A stretch of 64,000 bases of DNA from Petunia secreta (lineage: Eukaryota; Streptophyta; Magnoliopsida; Solanales; Solanaceae): the NCBI GenBank assembly GCA_029990175.1, contig JARKIP010000035.1, positions 43,910,001-43,974,000 on the forward strand, in the 5' to 3' direction. The stretch's first letter is position 1, and every line of letters starts with the position of its first letter. Shown here one piece after another: positions 1 to 10,677 of this stretch. The notes below the pieces were generated by a model. It searched no databases. It was not told the origin of the DNA and saw only the letters and a program-made list of their open reading frames with translations. Position numbers and translations under genes: made by a program.

Positions 1-175
1 CAGATAAACCAAATTCCTCTTATTTAAATTATTAAAAAAAAAAAAATAGAGCCAGAACTAGAAATGCGTATGGAACCAAAAACTCATAAACAACCAGGAA
101 CATAAGATAGACAAAACATATATGTATCCCGAACATATCAACAATCAGAAATACATCTTATTATATGCAAATATT

Positions 176-360
176 GTTGCGGCGAGCAACCCGATCCATG
201 TGTTTATAATGTTGCGGCGTGCAACCCGATCCATATATTTTTATTGTTGCAGCGTGCAACCCGATCCATATATTTATACTGTTGCGGCGTGCAATCCGTT
301 CCATATATTTATACTATTGTGGCATGCAACCCGATCCATATATTTATACTGTTGCAGCGT
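176..360. repeat. 35-bp tandem minisatellite, five full copies plus part
   Basis: Five consecutive 35-bp units start at 176, 211, 246, 281 and 316, and a sixth breaks off after about 10 bases. Each unit has a GTTGCGGCGTGCAACCCGAT core followed by CCATATATTTATACT, with a few substitutions per unit. Within the core, GTTGC and GCAAC form a short inverted repeat, so each unit can fold into a small hairpin. Confidence 0.92.
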
Positions 361-532
361 AAGACCCAGAATACGAGCCAGAAATATTTAGGCACACTGA
401 AATATGTCCACAATATGGTATACATACAACATACACAAAACACTGCATAGTAGTCAAATAATAGTCAGCATGCGGTGCAATGAAATGGGATGAATGCAGT
501 ATGATGCAATGGGGTCATATGTGCCAAATAGA

Positions 533-905
533 TGGAGCGGAATCCTCCTACTCCGAAGCGGAATCCTCCTACCCTCAATATGATGTAAGGAGTGGAATCC
601 TCCTGCTCCTAGGGCAGAATCCTCCTGCACCCACTATAAATGCAATGGAGTAGAATCCTCCTACTCCTAGGGCGGAATCCTCCTACCCCTCAATATGTGC
701 AATGAAGCGGAATCCTCCTGCTCCTAGGGCGGAATCTTCCTACCCCAAAATATGATGCAATGGAGCGGAATCCTCCTGCTCCTGGGGCGGAATGCTCCTG
801 CAGAGTGGAATCCTCATGCTCCTGGGGCGGAATCCCCCTGCACCCAATATGAATGCAATGGAGCGGAATCCTCCTGCTCCTGAGGGGTAATCCTCCTGCA
901 TTCAT
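533..905. repeat. GGAATCCTCC-type tandem repeat, about 65-bp unit
   Basis: Roughly six imperfect units of 60-70 bp repeat the phrase GCGGAATCCTCCTGCTCC twice each, separated by short AT-rich linkers containing AATATGATGCAATGG. Copies differ by substitutions and small indels. No coding meaning was found. Confidence 0.85.
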
Positions 906-908
906 AGA

Positions 909-1151
909 GTAAAGGCTTTCTTGAGAAGCTAGAAGCTTCAATGTCGCTTGGAACCACGTGGATTTCATCCTAATATGAATCCTTGAATAGGTTCATATTT
1001 CTTTCTTCTCTTTGGACATGCAATTCATGTTTTGAATCGTTTATCCATTCTTTCTTATATTTCTGTTCTTCCCCATCCCTTATTTCTTGGTTATTGTGTT
1101 TATTTCTTGCTTCCGCTATCTTTGTTGCTTCCGCAATTTTGATCCTTATCA
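909..1151 (+). repeat. LARD-A 5' LTR, 3'-terminal fragment
   Basis: This matches the last 240 bases or so of the 3' LTR at 5587-6252 (shared CTTGAGAAGCTAGAAGCTTC and the common end CCTTATCA). Homology stops near 909, where the minisatellite begins, so about 420 bases of the LTR are lost. Confidence 0.88.
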
Positions 1152-1154
1152 GTT

Positions 1155-1166
1155 TGGTATCAGAGC
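1155..1166 (+). other. LARD-A primer-binding site (initiator tRNA-Met)
   Basis: TGGTATCAGAGC starts three bases after the LTR end. This is the standard complement of the 3' end of plant initiator tRNA-Met used to prime reverse transcription. The following AAGGCTCGGGATT is also found next to the primer site of the minus-strand element (about 26930-26945, reverse complement). Confidence 0.93.
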
Positions 1167-2175
1167 AAGGCTCGGGATTTTTTCTGACAAACCCTAATTC
1201 CTTGTTTATCTATCTCGCATCTTTACTTTATTATTGTTGTTATTGTTCTTGAGAAAAGAAAGAAAAGAAATAAAAAAAGTGAAAAGTTGAAAAATACAAA
1301 ACAATTGCTAGAAGTTCATGGATTTGATGACCCATTGATTGATTGATATTGGGGATTGTTCTATATCATTTACCCATTGATTTGGTACCAATTTTACATG
1401 ATTTGGAGTCGTGAATCAAAAGATCGAAAAAATTGAGACCCAACTTGAGACCATATTTAAACCGCTTTGGATCTTGATTGTGGTCTTGTTATTGGGTGTT
1501 TGATGTTAAAAATCATTAGGGTTTGTTGGGATTAGTGAAATACAACTTTGGGTACCATTGATTTTGAAGAACGGGGTGAAAACGTTGAGATTTTGGGTGA
1601 AAAACCATCAAAAACACGTTTTCGAAAAAGCTGGGAACAGGGCCCAGGCGGACCGCCCAAGCACTAGGTGGACAGCCCAGCTGAGCTACTGGTCGACAAC
1701 CAGGCGGACCGGCCAAAATTCTGGCGGACCGCCCAGTCCACTGGCTGGTTTGGTTTGTTTCGTTTCGTGTGTTTATGTGTTTGTTTCGCTTCTGTACCTC
1801 TTGGCTAGTGTTTCTAAGGTAATTTTCCTACTTTGTTAACACTAGTCTTTGAGTTTTTAGGGTATTTTGTATCTTGAAGTCTTTACTTAAAGTCGTAGAT
1901 AGAATTTAAATAGCTTCCGTATATAGAGTCACATAAACTCCATTCCAAACCATTACTTGGGTGTATTAGTTGTTGATCTTGCCATTGTGGTTACTAAGAG
2001 AACAAGAAGGTATTGAGTGGAAAAAGGCTTGAGTGGTGAGAACAATAGAGTGTGGTCACAAAAGCCAACGACTTTGAGTGTATGCACGAGTGGAAAGAAA
2101 ATTGAGTGCCATCTTTTGAGTGATACACGTGAGGGAGTGAATTTGTGAGGTCCTTTACTCTTTATTATTACAGCT
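1167..2175 (+). other. LARD-A untranslated leader with putative intron
   Basis: About 1 kb without a convincing frame. It contains a cluster of GC-rich palindromes (1640-1735), a candidate donor (AAG/GTAATT near 1819) and a pyrimidine-rich acceptor ending CAG at 2171-2173, three bases before the ATG at 2176. LARD-B has a similar acceptor at the same place, so a spliced leader is plausible but unproven. Confidence 0.5.
1640..1735. repeat. Cluster of GGCGGACCGCC-type palindromes (leader)
   Basis: The core GGCGGACCGCC (two inverted arms around one central base) or variants occurs several times within 100 bp. The same design recurs in the LARD-A 3' LTR as GGCGCTCCGCC and in the leader and LTR of the minus-strand chromovirus as GGCGGTCCGCC. 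Confidence 0.8.
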
Positions 2176-2838
2176 ATGGCTTCGGATGAAGATTGTAGAG
2201 GGTACAACTCGTGTGGGGATGATGGAGACTATGGTTCCTACATTGATGATGATGGGTATTGCTATGATCATTTGGGGAACCAAGGCTCGTATGATGATGA
2301 AGCGGGTTACGATGATGCTCATGAACCTTATGAAGACTATGAGGTTTGTGGAGATGAATGTGAAGATTCTTATGCTTCTAGTCAAGAAATTGAAGATAGT
2401 GACGCTTCAAGGTATATTGTTCCTACTTACTCTTCTTGTGATGAATTTTAGTATGTTGATAGTGACATAGAGAGAATTGATGGTGAGGTTTATTATACGA
2501 ATTGTTCATTTACATCTTTTCTTGGTGTTGTTAATGGTCTGCAAGGGAGTAGTAGAGGTCCTTCCATTAGTTTGGGAGGAGGTGGTGGTTGTTCCATGGG
2601 AAAAGGGAGGCTTGCATCTTCTAGTTGTGCTAAACGACTTAGTGCTCCTAATTCCGATGCGAAAAGTGATGTGAGAAATGGTGTTGCTCTTGCTACAAAA
2701 GGCTTGAATTGTGCTATCAATGCCATGAGGGGTATGTATAGTAGTTGTAGGAGTGGTTCTATGGGTTATGGAACGAAGAAAAGAGGAGAGAGTTTCTCAC
2801 ACTCCTACCTCTTCAAGGAGTTCTTATGGGTTCTATGA
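2176..2838 (+). pseudogene. LARD-A ORF, acidic Tyr/Asp/Gly-rich N-terminal part
   Basis: The reading frame opens at ATG 2176 just after a splice-acceptor-like CAG. The first 91 residues are very rich in Asp, Glu, Tyr and Gly. A TAG at 2449-2451 interrupts, then the same frame continues for about 130 codons with a Gly run near 2570 and Ser/Gly-rich sequence. The TAG could derive from CAG by C-to-T change. Near 2800 the sense shifts to the +1 frame and continues as the retropepsin-like part. I recognise no standard Gag domain; it may occupy the gag position, but its function is unknown. Confidence 0.55.
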
Positions 2839-3437
2839 TGAAACTCCTTCCTTGACTTTCAACTATACTTCTAGTGTTGGAAGAGTGACGGGAAGTGAAA
2901 ATTATCCTAGTGGTGTTGCTAGGAGAGGAGGTATAAGGGAGACTCGAGTTGATGGTGATACTATTCTTAGACTTCTAAGTTATTTCTTGGATGATCTTAT
3001 ACGAAACTTGGGTCTAAGAAGGTTCGTTGTTGAGGTGGGCGGAAATGGAGGATACTTGCTCAAGATTGGTGACACTGATGCCAATTGCATTAGAACTTCG
3101 TTGGTTAGTAAGCTAAGGCTACCATGCTATGCTCTAGAGTATCCATATGAGTACAATGGAGTGTGGGTTACCAAGAAAGCTTGGGTGTACATCTCATAGG
3201 AATTACAAAAGCTATGTTTGGTGTGATGTTTATCCCATGCGACATCTTGATGTTTGGTTAGGTGATCCATGGTTGCAAGACAAGAGAGTGCAATATAGAC
3301 TTATGGAGGACAAGTATCTTGTGAGCGAGGGTCAAAGAAACTATGAGTTGAAACCTAGTAGGGCAAGAGTAAGTTACCTCCTAGTACACCTTCTTGGTCT
3401 ATGCAGAGGAGAAAGGAGCAAGAACCTCATTCCATGA
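2753..3437 (+). pseudogene. LARD-A retropepsin-like domain, catalytic motif lost
   Basis: The protein resembles the protease of Ty3/gypsy elements. A beta-strand phrase LLKIGDTDANCIRTSLVSKL stands where the chromovirus at 23446-24114 has VDFGSCSNVVSQTLVSQL, and a later phrase (CDVYPM, then LGDPW) matches the family's DVVPM and LLGRPW. The D-S/T-G catalytic triplet reads D-T-D here, so it is unlikely to be an active protease. A frameshift near 3190 moves the rest to the next frame. LARD-B carries the same domain with D-E-G. Identification is by eye, moderately sure. Confidence 0.6.
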
Positions 3438-3820
3438 TTAAAAGAGTGAAATCGAGAAGTCCTACAAATACAAGAATTGGTGGGAGTAGTGCTAGAAAGG
3501 AGTTGACAAGTGTCAACAAGGTGAACCCGAAACCACAAGCTCCAAAGCCAAGTGGTTCACCAACAAAGAAGAAAGAGACCTCAAGTGATGAGTCTGTAAG
3601 TCCTAGACTCCGGGTTGATGTTAAGATTCCACCTACTCCGGCTATGGGTATCCTTGGGCCTCGTCCCAACTCACCTGAATATGAGAGACAAAAGATTGAG
3701 AGGAGTAAGGGAGCGACCGGAAACATTCCTCGAGTGGAAAAAGGAGAGGATGTGTTGAGTGATGTGAGTGGGATGTCACCACCCAATTATGTCACCACCC
3801 GAATCTACACCCGACCTTGA
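3401..3820 (+). pseudogene. LARD-A linker region, basic and Pro/Ser-rich
   Basis: About 140 codons of basic, Pro/Ser-rich sequence. Its core (KPSGSPTKKK, then PPTPAMGILG, ERQKIERSKG and a VLSDVS ending) aligns closely with LARD-B at 35515-35856. The retained similarity between two diverged families suggests this was part of a functional protein. No known domain. It overlaps the next frame by some 50 bases, consistent with a small indel. Confidence 0.55.
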
Positions 3821-4670
3821 AAAGAAAATGAGGGAAAAAAGAGAGAGAAAAAGAATTGTTGAAAGTGAAGACACACCTTATTCTAACACTTATTCTTTAT
3901 CTCTTTCTTCTACTTCTGTGCGTCCTTGTGTAGGTATTCTTGGAGGCAAACTAATGGAGCCTCAATCATGTTCCAAGAATGAAGGACAAGGTGAAGAAGA
4001 TCTTCAATGTGAGCTTCAAGTGGGAGAGACAATTCATGACACTTCAAGTGCATTGAGTGAGCAAGATGGCCACTCAAAGGTATGTGATAGTTCTTCCCTT
4101 GAGCATGTTACTTCTTTGTCATGTGATAGTGTTTGTGAAAACTCTATGCTAGTTGATGATTTGTATGATTACAATGTGTTTGCAACTAGTGTAGAGCTGG
4201 TTGGTCAACTTGTGTGTGATTGTGAACCACTAGTTGAGAGGGATGATAAGCCACATCATGATGTGAGCTCGGTTTTTATTGAACCTCTCTTTAGTGAACA
4301 TCTTGAAGTTGACCTTGTTTGTGACCCTTGTTATAACACCCCACCTATATTTGATAGAGGAGAAGATGAGTTGAATGAATATCCTATTCTTCCCTTTGAT
4401 TGCTTATTTGATAATGGTGGTCTTGAGTGTCGTAGTGAGGATGATCATAGCCTTGAGGAATCTCTATTGAGGGAGATGGATAGGATTGCCTTTGATGATT
4501 CCTCAAGCGTGGATGATGACTCTAGTTTTGATGCCTCACCTTTGATGGGTAGTGGGCTTGTTTCAGTAACCCTTTGTTTGAAAGGGATTTTCAAAGAGGT
4601 GATGGTGTATATCAAACTAGTGAAGAGTTTGGATTTGAACCTCAATGGTTTGGAAAGTTTGAATCTATAG
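3768..4670 (+). pseudogene. LARD-A acidic Ser/Cys-rich accessory region
   Basis: A 300-codon open stretch, strongly acidic and rich in Ser and Cys. Phrases such as HDTSSALS, SLSCDSVCE, YNVFATSVE and PIFDRGEDE recur nearly unchanged in LARD-B (35887-36588), so the two are homologous. It resembles no structural or enzymatic domain of retrotransposons that I know. It sits between the retropepsin-like part and the 3' LTR, where autonomous relatives carry reverse transcriptase. Function unknown. Confidence 0.6.
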
Positions 4671-5203
4671 TCAATCCATTATTTGGAACTCTAAGTGAGA
4701 TGAGTGGTCTTGGTATTGGTTATATTGGACCATCATCTAATAGTCCTAACCGTCATTGTATGGACTATCATGATGAAGAACCTATTTTAGAGACCTTCCT
4801 AGGGAGTTTGTTTAGTGAGGATAATTGTCTTAGAGGTGGATTTGGAGGTGAGGAAGTCACTCTTGGTGTGTGTAAGAGTGCTTCCAAGAAGGGGAGTGGA
4901 GTAATTGATGTTAGTTGCCAATTGAGCTATTTTATTTACTCCACCCCACATGTTGATCACACCTCGGGTGTTGAGCATGCCAAAGCCAATGAATCACATT
5001 GTGATAGTAATTCATTGAAGGGTTGGTGTGTTGACCGTAAGCTTGGAGGTCATAGGGAACTTAGTTGCTTAATCTTGCATGTTCCATGTCTTATTGATCT
5101 CTTTGCTTGTTATGGTAATGAGTGCTGGTCATTATTGAGCCAAGCGCTTGTTGTTTCCTTTGGAGACCTATACTTTTTTATTGGTATTGATGCGTGGCTC
5201 TAA
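4574..5203 (+). pseudogene. LARD-A accessory region, C-terminal part
   Basis: A 209-codon frame overlaps the previous one, so the two are probably one protein split by an indel near 4570-4660. The phrase GSLFSEDNCLRG followed by EEVTLGV matches LARD-B's GSLCDGENCLRG and EEVSLGV (36545-37186). Degenerate sequence of the same type continues weakly to about 5540. Function unknown. Confidence 0.55.
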
Positions 5204-5573
5204 TCACAAAAGTGTGATTTTCACAAAACTTGCACTCACTCTTGTTGGACTTGCCTCCTTTCATAGTGGGAAGCTTTGATGTGTTAATGTTGAACTTAGG
5301 GATCATAGGAATTTTGATGGTTTGACCTTGTATATTTCATACCCTATTGATCTCTTTGATGGTTCTTGTGTTGGGTACATCCATTGGAAAAGTCAAATAC
5401 TTGTTGTTTTCTTTGGAAACATGCACTTTATCATTGTTATTGATACTTGGCTATACCATAAGAGTGTGTTTTCCACACTACTTGCACTAACCTACTATAT
5501 AGTAGGATATTTGGCTTGTTCTTGTCTTTGGTTGTAGGTCTTGATAATTTGATTTTGAGGACGAAATCCTTTT

Positions 5574-5586
5574 AAGAAGGGGAGGA
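5574..5586 (+). other. LARD-A polypurine tract
   Basis: AAGAAGGGGAGGA lies directly before the 3' LTR; LARD-B has AAGAAGGGGAGAA in the same place. This is the expected plus-strand primer for reverse transcription. Confidence 0.88.
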
Positions 5587-6252
5587 TGATACGGGTCAAA
5601 TCGAGCTTAAAGCACTTATCATCTGAGAAGCGTTTGAGATCATTTTGAAGATCAAGCAGTTGGCTCCGCCAAGGCAAAGCAGGCGCTCCGCCAAGGCAAA
5701 GCAGGCGCTCCGCCCAAGCAAGGAGCAGCCCAGGCGCTCCGCCTGAAGAGAGGCACTCTGCCAAAGCTGGCCACTCCCCAACTTTGCAGGCGCTCCGCCT
5801 CTTTCCCAGCACAACCAAGACGGGACTTCTAGTTTAGCCTAGTATTATTTACTAGTTTGACCATATGTGGTCTTTGTTATTATACCCAATTTGTGGGGTC
5901 ATTTTAGACTTTAATTAGAAGTGTAGAACACCTATAAATACTACACTTAGGTCATTTATTTCATTAGCTAACTTTGAATAGAGAATTAGGAGAATTGAGA
6001 GAGGCAAGGCCTTCTTGAGAAGCTAGAAGCTTCAAGGTATCTCTTGGCTTGGAACCACGTGGATTTCATCCTAGCATGAATCCTTGAATAGGTTCAAGTT
6101 TCTTTCCTCTCTTTGGATATTCAATTCATGTTTTGAATCGTTTATCCATTCTTTCTTCTATTTCTGTTCTTCCCCGTCCCTTATTTCTTGGTTATCGTGT
6201 TTACTTCTTGCTTCCGCTATCTTTGTTGTTTCCGCAATTTTGATCCTTATCA
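5587..6252 (+). repeat. LARD-A 3' LTR, complete
   Basis: A 666-bp LTR running from TGATACGGGTC to CCTTATCA. Its 3' third matches the 5' LTR remnant. It contains a GC-palindrome cluster (5658-5800) and, near 5935, a CTATAAATA promoter-like box. Confidence 0.9.
5658..5800. repeat. GGCGCTCCGCC palindrome cluster in LARD-A LTR
   Basis: At least five copies of the near-palindrome AGGCGCTCCGCC or close variants occur within 145 bp, separated by AAGGCAAAGC-type spacers. Each can fold into a short GC-rich stem. Confidence 0.85.
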
Positions 6253-6652
6253 ATACCCACATTATTAATGCCGGAATCTATGTATTATTTTATGCGGGAT
6301 AGAAGGTGGTATTAATAATGTGGGTATTAATAACGTAGGTATTAAAATTTAAAATGACAAAAGTAACCCTCGTAATAATAAGGATATTTTAAAATTTTAT
6401 TTAAGGAGTAAATAAATATTTTAAATAATAATATTGTTTGGTAATTTGTACTATATCAGTGATTCAACAAATAATCCCTACGTTATGATATACGCATGAC
6501 TAATACCCACATTACTAAATCTCGTGCTAACTAATGCCTGCATTATTAACACCCATATTATTAAAACACACATTATTAACACTCACATTACTAATACCCG
6601 CATTAATAGTTAATATCCGCGTAAAAAATACCTTCAATCGAACGACCCCTTA
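6253..6652. mobile_element. Tourist-like MITE, left-truncated copy
   Basis: The sequence repeats the interior and right end of the complete MITE at 6684-7210, including the right terminus GAACGACCCC and a following TTA. Its left part is missing exactly at the LARD-A LTR end, so LARD-A probably inserted into it. Non-coding, built on TTAATACCC-like phrases. Confidence 0.8.
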
Positions 6653-6683
6653 GTGTGTTAAGTGTCGGGTACTAAGACTCTTA

Positions 6684-7210
6684 GGTGTCATTTGGTTAAT
6701 CAGTTAAGGGTTTAATATCAGCAGAAAACTCCGCGCTAATTTAGCGCAGCATTCGATTGGTTTTCTGTGAAATTTTAATACCCGCATAAAATTAGTGCAA
6801 CGTTTGGTTGCATTTTTGTATATTCCGCATTATTAATACCCGCATCTATGTATTATTTTATGCGGGGTAGAAGGTGGTATTAATAATGTGAGTATTAATA
6901 ACGCATGTATTAAAATTTAAAATGACAAAAGTAACCCTAATAATAATAAAGATATTTTAAAATTTTATTTAAGGAGTAAATAAATATTTTAAAAAATAAT
7001 ATTATTTGTTGATTTGTAATATATCAGCGATTAAACAAATAATCCTACGTTATAATATATACATAGGTAATACCCACATTACGAAACCCCGCGCTATACC
7101 CGCATTATTAATACCACATTATTAATACACACGTTACTAATACTCACATTAGTAATACATGCATTAATAGTTAATACTCGCGTAAAAAACACCTTCAACC
7201 GAACGACCCC
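6684..7210. mobile_element. Tourist-like MITE, complete, TSD TTA
   Basis: A 527-bp non-coding element with terminal inverted repeats (GGTGTCATTTGGTT at left; the right end reads AGGGGTCGTTCGGTT on the other strand). TTA flanks both sides (6681-6683 and 7211-7213), the 3-bp duplication typical of PIF/Harbinger-derived MITEs. The interior is rich in TTAATA. Confidence 0.85.
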
Positions 7211-7213
7211 TTA

Positions 7214-7578
7214 TTAATTAGAATGACGCCGAGCATAGGTCTTGGAGCCTAACTTTAGACTTACTACTCGAACACTTAAAAAGAACACCTAGGTTCCTGC
7301 GCCAATATGAGAAATATTCAAATGTGTACACTTACATCAATATCCATATTCTACAAAAGAATAAAAACTTATACATATGAATACGTGCAAAAGAATGAAT
7401 AGGGAACCTCTAGAGTTCGAAATCACGATAAATACCACCATATTTCACTTGTAAAAACACACAACACATTTTACTATTACTCGACTATTTTGTACAATAA
7501 TTAATTTAACATTCAAGCTCTCACTATTGATTTGCTAGACCTGGACCATAATTCTACTTCTTATATGTGATGTCTATC
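7214..7578. other. Unannotated AT-rich DNA
   Basis: No gene or repeat recognised. It ends at the ATTGC target duplication of the Tat element and continues after it at 18377. Confidence 0.6.
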
Positions 7579-7583
7579 ATTGC

Positions 7584-8140
7584 TGTATGGGCCTAAATCG
7601 TTTTTAGGTACACAAATCGAATTTGGATTCGAATATAAGCAAATCTTTGTATCAAAGCGGTAAATAATGCACGAAATAGACGAAAATGCGTAAAATAACT
7701 TGCTTTCAATATATGGATGTTCAGTACAAATTTGAACAGAGTTTTGGTATATCTTTCTGGATGCCTATAATACAAAATGAGCTTCTATTTATAGGCCTAG
7801 GGACCTTGCCCACGTTCTCCATCACCAGCTTGCACTCCCCCCACGATCTGATCAGCAACATGGATGAGTTAGTGGAGCAGAGTAGTGGGCTGCAAAGCCG
7901 TTGGGACCGAGGTGGTAACCGAAGCCTTGCCACAAGGTTTCGGTCATCTGACCTTACTATCCGAATAGGGTGCCATGCCCCCGAAGTTCAAAACTTAATT
8001 TCTCTTCGGTCGCGCCTTCGGGCGTTGACCTAGGTGGTTCAGCCACGATCGATTATTTTCCCTTCGGAGCGCCAGCTCATTTTTTCTTCGGTCTACCAAC
8101 TCGAGGTGTTAACCGAAGACGATAATTTTCACCCAATACA
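7584..8140 (-). repeat. Tat element 3' LTR
   Basis: A 557-bp copy reading TGTATGGGCC to CCCAATACA on the plus strand. Same length as the partner LTR, with seven transition differences by eye. Confidence 0.95.
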
Positions 8141-8165
8141 GATAGTCCCCCCACTCCTCGGTAGA
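8141..8165 (-). other. Tat element polypurine tract
   Basis: On the minus strand, GAGGAGTGGGGGGAC immediately precedes the 3' LTR. Confidence 0.8.
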
Positions 8166-8363
8166 CGCCGAAGTCGGCGAGGAGTGGAATGAATTTGAGC
8201 GGGAAGTCGACGTGGCAAAACCCTATCCACGAATTTTCAAAAAGTCGCGCACCTGTAGGGTCGCCGTTCCGCGTTACGTGGCTGCTCATGATAGGTCTCT
8301 GAACGGTCACGCCGTCTTTTTGTTTTCTCCAATGTTTCAGTCATCATTAGCTTCACCTACTTG

Positions 8364-8385
8364 CACGTGTGTCACCCTATAAATA
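8364..8385 (+). promoter_or_regulatory. G-box and TATA box of the antisense gene
   Basis: CACGTG at 8364-8369 is followed by TATAAATA at 8378-8385. The first ATG of the antisense gene is at 8525, giving a 5' UTR of about 110 bases if transcription starts some 30 bases after the TATA box. A promoter of its own inside the element fits an independently expressed gene. Confidence 0.7.
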
Positions 8386-9518
8386 CATCCTTTTCACTTT
8401 CCACTCCTTCACTTTCAACCCTTTTGATCAAAAGCAAAGAGAACCAGAGAACTTTTCAGCGGACATTGCAACCATTATTCCCTGCATCCCATACCTCTTT
8501 AGCTTTCATTTTCTGATTCTTAACATGTCTACCAATGTATCTGTTACCATGTCTGGTCATGGCTCAAGCGATTCCGGCGAAAGAGCGGAGCGCTTTGCAG
8601 CCATGGCAGTGAACGACGAGGCAGTGGCTTCTTTGCCACCATCGCAAATGGTTGAAGCGGGTGGTGGTGGCGAGGCCACGTCTGCCGCCCCCACCCCTTT
8701 GAGGCGCTAGGCGAAAGCTGGCCGCGGTTCAGCGGAACCCAGCGAATATGTGGATCTTGAGGTGAATGATGACATCGAGGGGGATGATGTTACCAGCGTC
8801 AAGGAGGTGGGTGGTTCGGTCGGAGGAACTGAGGTGAGCGAGGTGAGCGGTTCGAAGGGAGAAACCGAAGCTGGCCCTTCGAAGAAATCGAAGAGGAAAA
8901 TTCCACTCGAGGTGGAGATCGACCCTCGGCTGGTCATCCCCTCGAGCTTTAACAACGACAAAGATCTGAAGGTCCATGCCCAATCAGATTCTCAGAAGGG
9001 GAAGAAAAGGAACATCCCCGTTCACGTTACCCCGAGCATCATTACCGAGGAAAGGATAGAGGCGGTTCGGGCGGACTGCCGCTGGGGCCCCGAAGTGGAG
9101 ATTAGGATCCCGGCGCCTGGCTCGGCCGCGTCTACACATGTTGAAGGATACTCCTCGGTTTTTACTTACCCTTTCACCATAGGTTTTGACCTGCCCGTAC
9201 ACCCCATAATTGATAAGTTTTGTAGATCCTATAACCTTTGCCTTGCCCAACTTGGGCCCGGGGTTTGGAGGGTCGTCCAGGCACTTGAGTACTTGAGCGA
9301 CGCCGCGGGGTTGCCTTTCACTTTTCAACACTTGATTTCGCTCTACTACCCCTATTTCCACAAAGCCGGGGTGGTCGCTCTCTTGCCTCGGGGCTCATAT
9401 GCAATTTTAAGCAAGAGCGAGGACCATGGGGACCGAGGATGGAACGATCGGTTCGTGCTCATTCCCACGAGTCTGTTGTCTGCCGAGCCTGGCTTCCCCG
9501 AGGCGTGGAATGCCCAGC

Positions 9519-9593
9519 GTAAGTGCTTACTTCCATTCTTCCTTTGGTTTGAGATTATTGCAACTGTTAACCAACCTCTTCTTCGACTTGCAG
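9519..9593 (+). other. Antisense gene intron 1
   Basis: GTAAGT donor, CTTGCAG acceptor, 75 bp with a pyrimidine-rich tail. Phase is preserved. Confidence 0.75.
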
Positions 9594-9731
9594 CTGAAAA
9601 AGTGGTGGTTGTGCCTCCGAAGAACCTGCTCGGGTGGGTGACCGAGGTCATGCAGCCGAAAAAATGCCCCGAACGGCAGTGGATGGTGCTAGCCGCTTTG
9701 CCTGAGAACCGATGGGCGTGCAAGAGGCACG

Positions 9732-9805
9732 GTGAGTTGTTGTCGACTTCGAGTTGCTAGATTTCACTTTACTGTTTCTTTGACTTTTCCATTTTGCTTA
9801 CCTAG
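9732..9805 (+). other. Antisense gene intron 2
   Basis: GTGAGT donor and TTACCTAG acceptor, 74 bp. Splicing removes an in-frame TAG near 9758 and joins to a Glu-rich segment. Confidence 0.75.
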
Positions 9806-10020
9806 GTCTCCCCAGCAAGGCCGTGAGAGAGGCCGACGAGGAAGAGGAAGCCGAGGTGGAGGTGGAAGGCGGAGAGGAAGAGAAAGGAAACAGAAAGCGA
9901 AGAGAAGTGAGAAATTGGTGACCGACGTCACCGAGGGGGTCGCCAAGATGGCGGAAATGGCGAAGAAGCTTATCGAGGAGAAGAAAGCTAAAGCCTCTTC
10001 GAGCCAAGGGACCTCACAAG

Positions 10021-10104
10021 GTGAAATTTTCTTGGGTAGGTTTTCTTGTGTTTCTACTGCCACTCATACTTACGTTAGGCAAATTGCTCCTCTTCCTGCC
10101 CCAG
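10021..10104 (+). other. Antisense gene intron 3
   Basis: CAAG/GTGAAA donor, CCCCAG acceptor, 84 bp. The frame is kept across the join. Confidence 0.7.
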
Positions 10105-10608
10105 GTGCTAAGAGGAAAAGGGCGCCTTCGAAGCGGGCCACCAAGGCGAAAGGTCCTCGAGTTGAGGAGGTTGCCGCCCCCGCTGCTGAGGCTCCAGTCG
10201 CTAAACGCCGGGGGCTCGTTGATGAGCCTAGTGATGAGGAGCTCCCCCCTGGTTCCCGAGGAAAGATCAGATCCAGTCCCCGAGCCTGTTTCAGCAAGGG
10301 TTAAAAGGGGTGGATCAGCCGAGGTCATACACGTGGGGGAGTCTGACCAAGAGGTCGCGAGGAGAAAGGGCAAGGCGAAGGTGAGCGGGGGGTTGATCAA
10401 AAACATGGTCAAAGCTTCAAGAGATTCCTCGAAGCCCACCAACATTGCAGCTCGGGCTTTGGAGATATATCCCGATGCTAATTTGTTAGATGCTACGAAA
10501 GAGGATATCGCTGCCCTCGACGGCTTGCTTGGCCCCGCCGAAGATCATGCCCTTCGGAACCTCAGCCCCATGAGCTTGATGGGCGTTTCAGCCGCCTCGG
10601 CTCTTCGG

Positions 10609-10677
10609 GTAAGCTTTAGTTCGTATTTTGCGTGATTTCATTATTCTGCGAGTTCTAACATCATGCTTTGAATGCAG
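10609..10677 (+). other. Antisense gene intron 4
   Basis: GTAAGC donor, AATGCAG acceptor, 69 bp. It contains stops in frame and its removal joins exon 4 to the coiled-coil exon in frame. Confidence 0.78.

Larger units (their letters stand above)
1..908. other. Non-coding left flank with two minisatellites
   Basis: No convincing gene is present; the open frames here are by-products of tandem repeats. The stretch holds a 35-bp minisatellite (176-360) and a longer GC-richer repeat (533-905), joined by low-complexity AT-rich DNA. Around 460-520 the wording resembles part of the solo LTR at 28171-30200 (a shared phrase with ATGGGGTCA and ATGTGC), so this may be a piece of a related LTR; that is a weak inference. 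It ends abruptly where homology to the LARD-A LTR begins. Confidence 0.6.
909..6252 (+). mobile_element. LARD-A: non-autonomous LTR retrotransposon, 5' LTR truncated
   Basis: A plus-strand LTR element with a 5' LTR remnant, tRNA-Met primer site, about 1 kb leader, a 3-kb coding region without reverse transcriptase, RNase H or integrase, a polypurine tract and a complete 3' LTR. The proteins encoded are shared with LARD-B (32753-38136), so this is a family of large retrotransposon derivatives that needs enzymes from another element. Leader, primer site and LTR ends resemble those of the minus-strand chromovirus at 20474-27712. No target duplication can be tested because the left end is missing. 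The 3' LTR abuts a MITE copy, which suggests insertion into that MITE. Confidence 0.85.

Noticed and set aside
122..450. Overlapping open frames at the left edge
   Set aside because: They are generated by the 35-bp minisatellite in different frames; no homology or start context.
1155..1166. tRNA-Met-like sequence as a tRNA gene
   Set aside because: Only the 12 bases complementary to the tRNA end are present, next to an LTR: a primer-binding site. The same holds at 33494, 41538 and 26946.
9352..9723. Long minus-strand open frames opposite the antisense gene (also 8984-9361, 10588-11292)
   Set aside because: Shadows of the plus-strand exons; GC-rich coding DNA gives few stops on the other strand.
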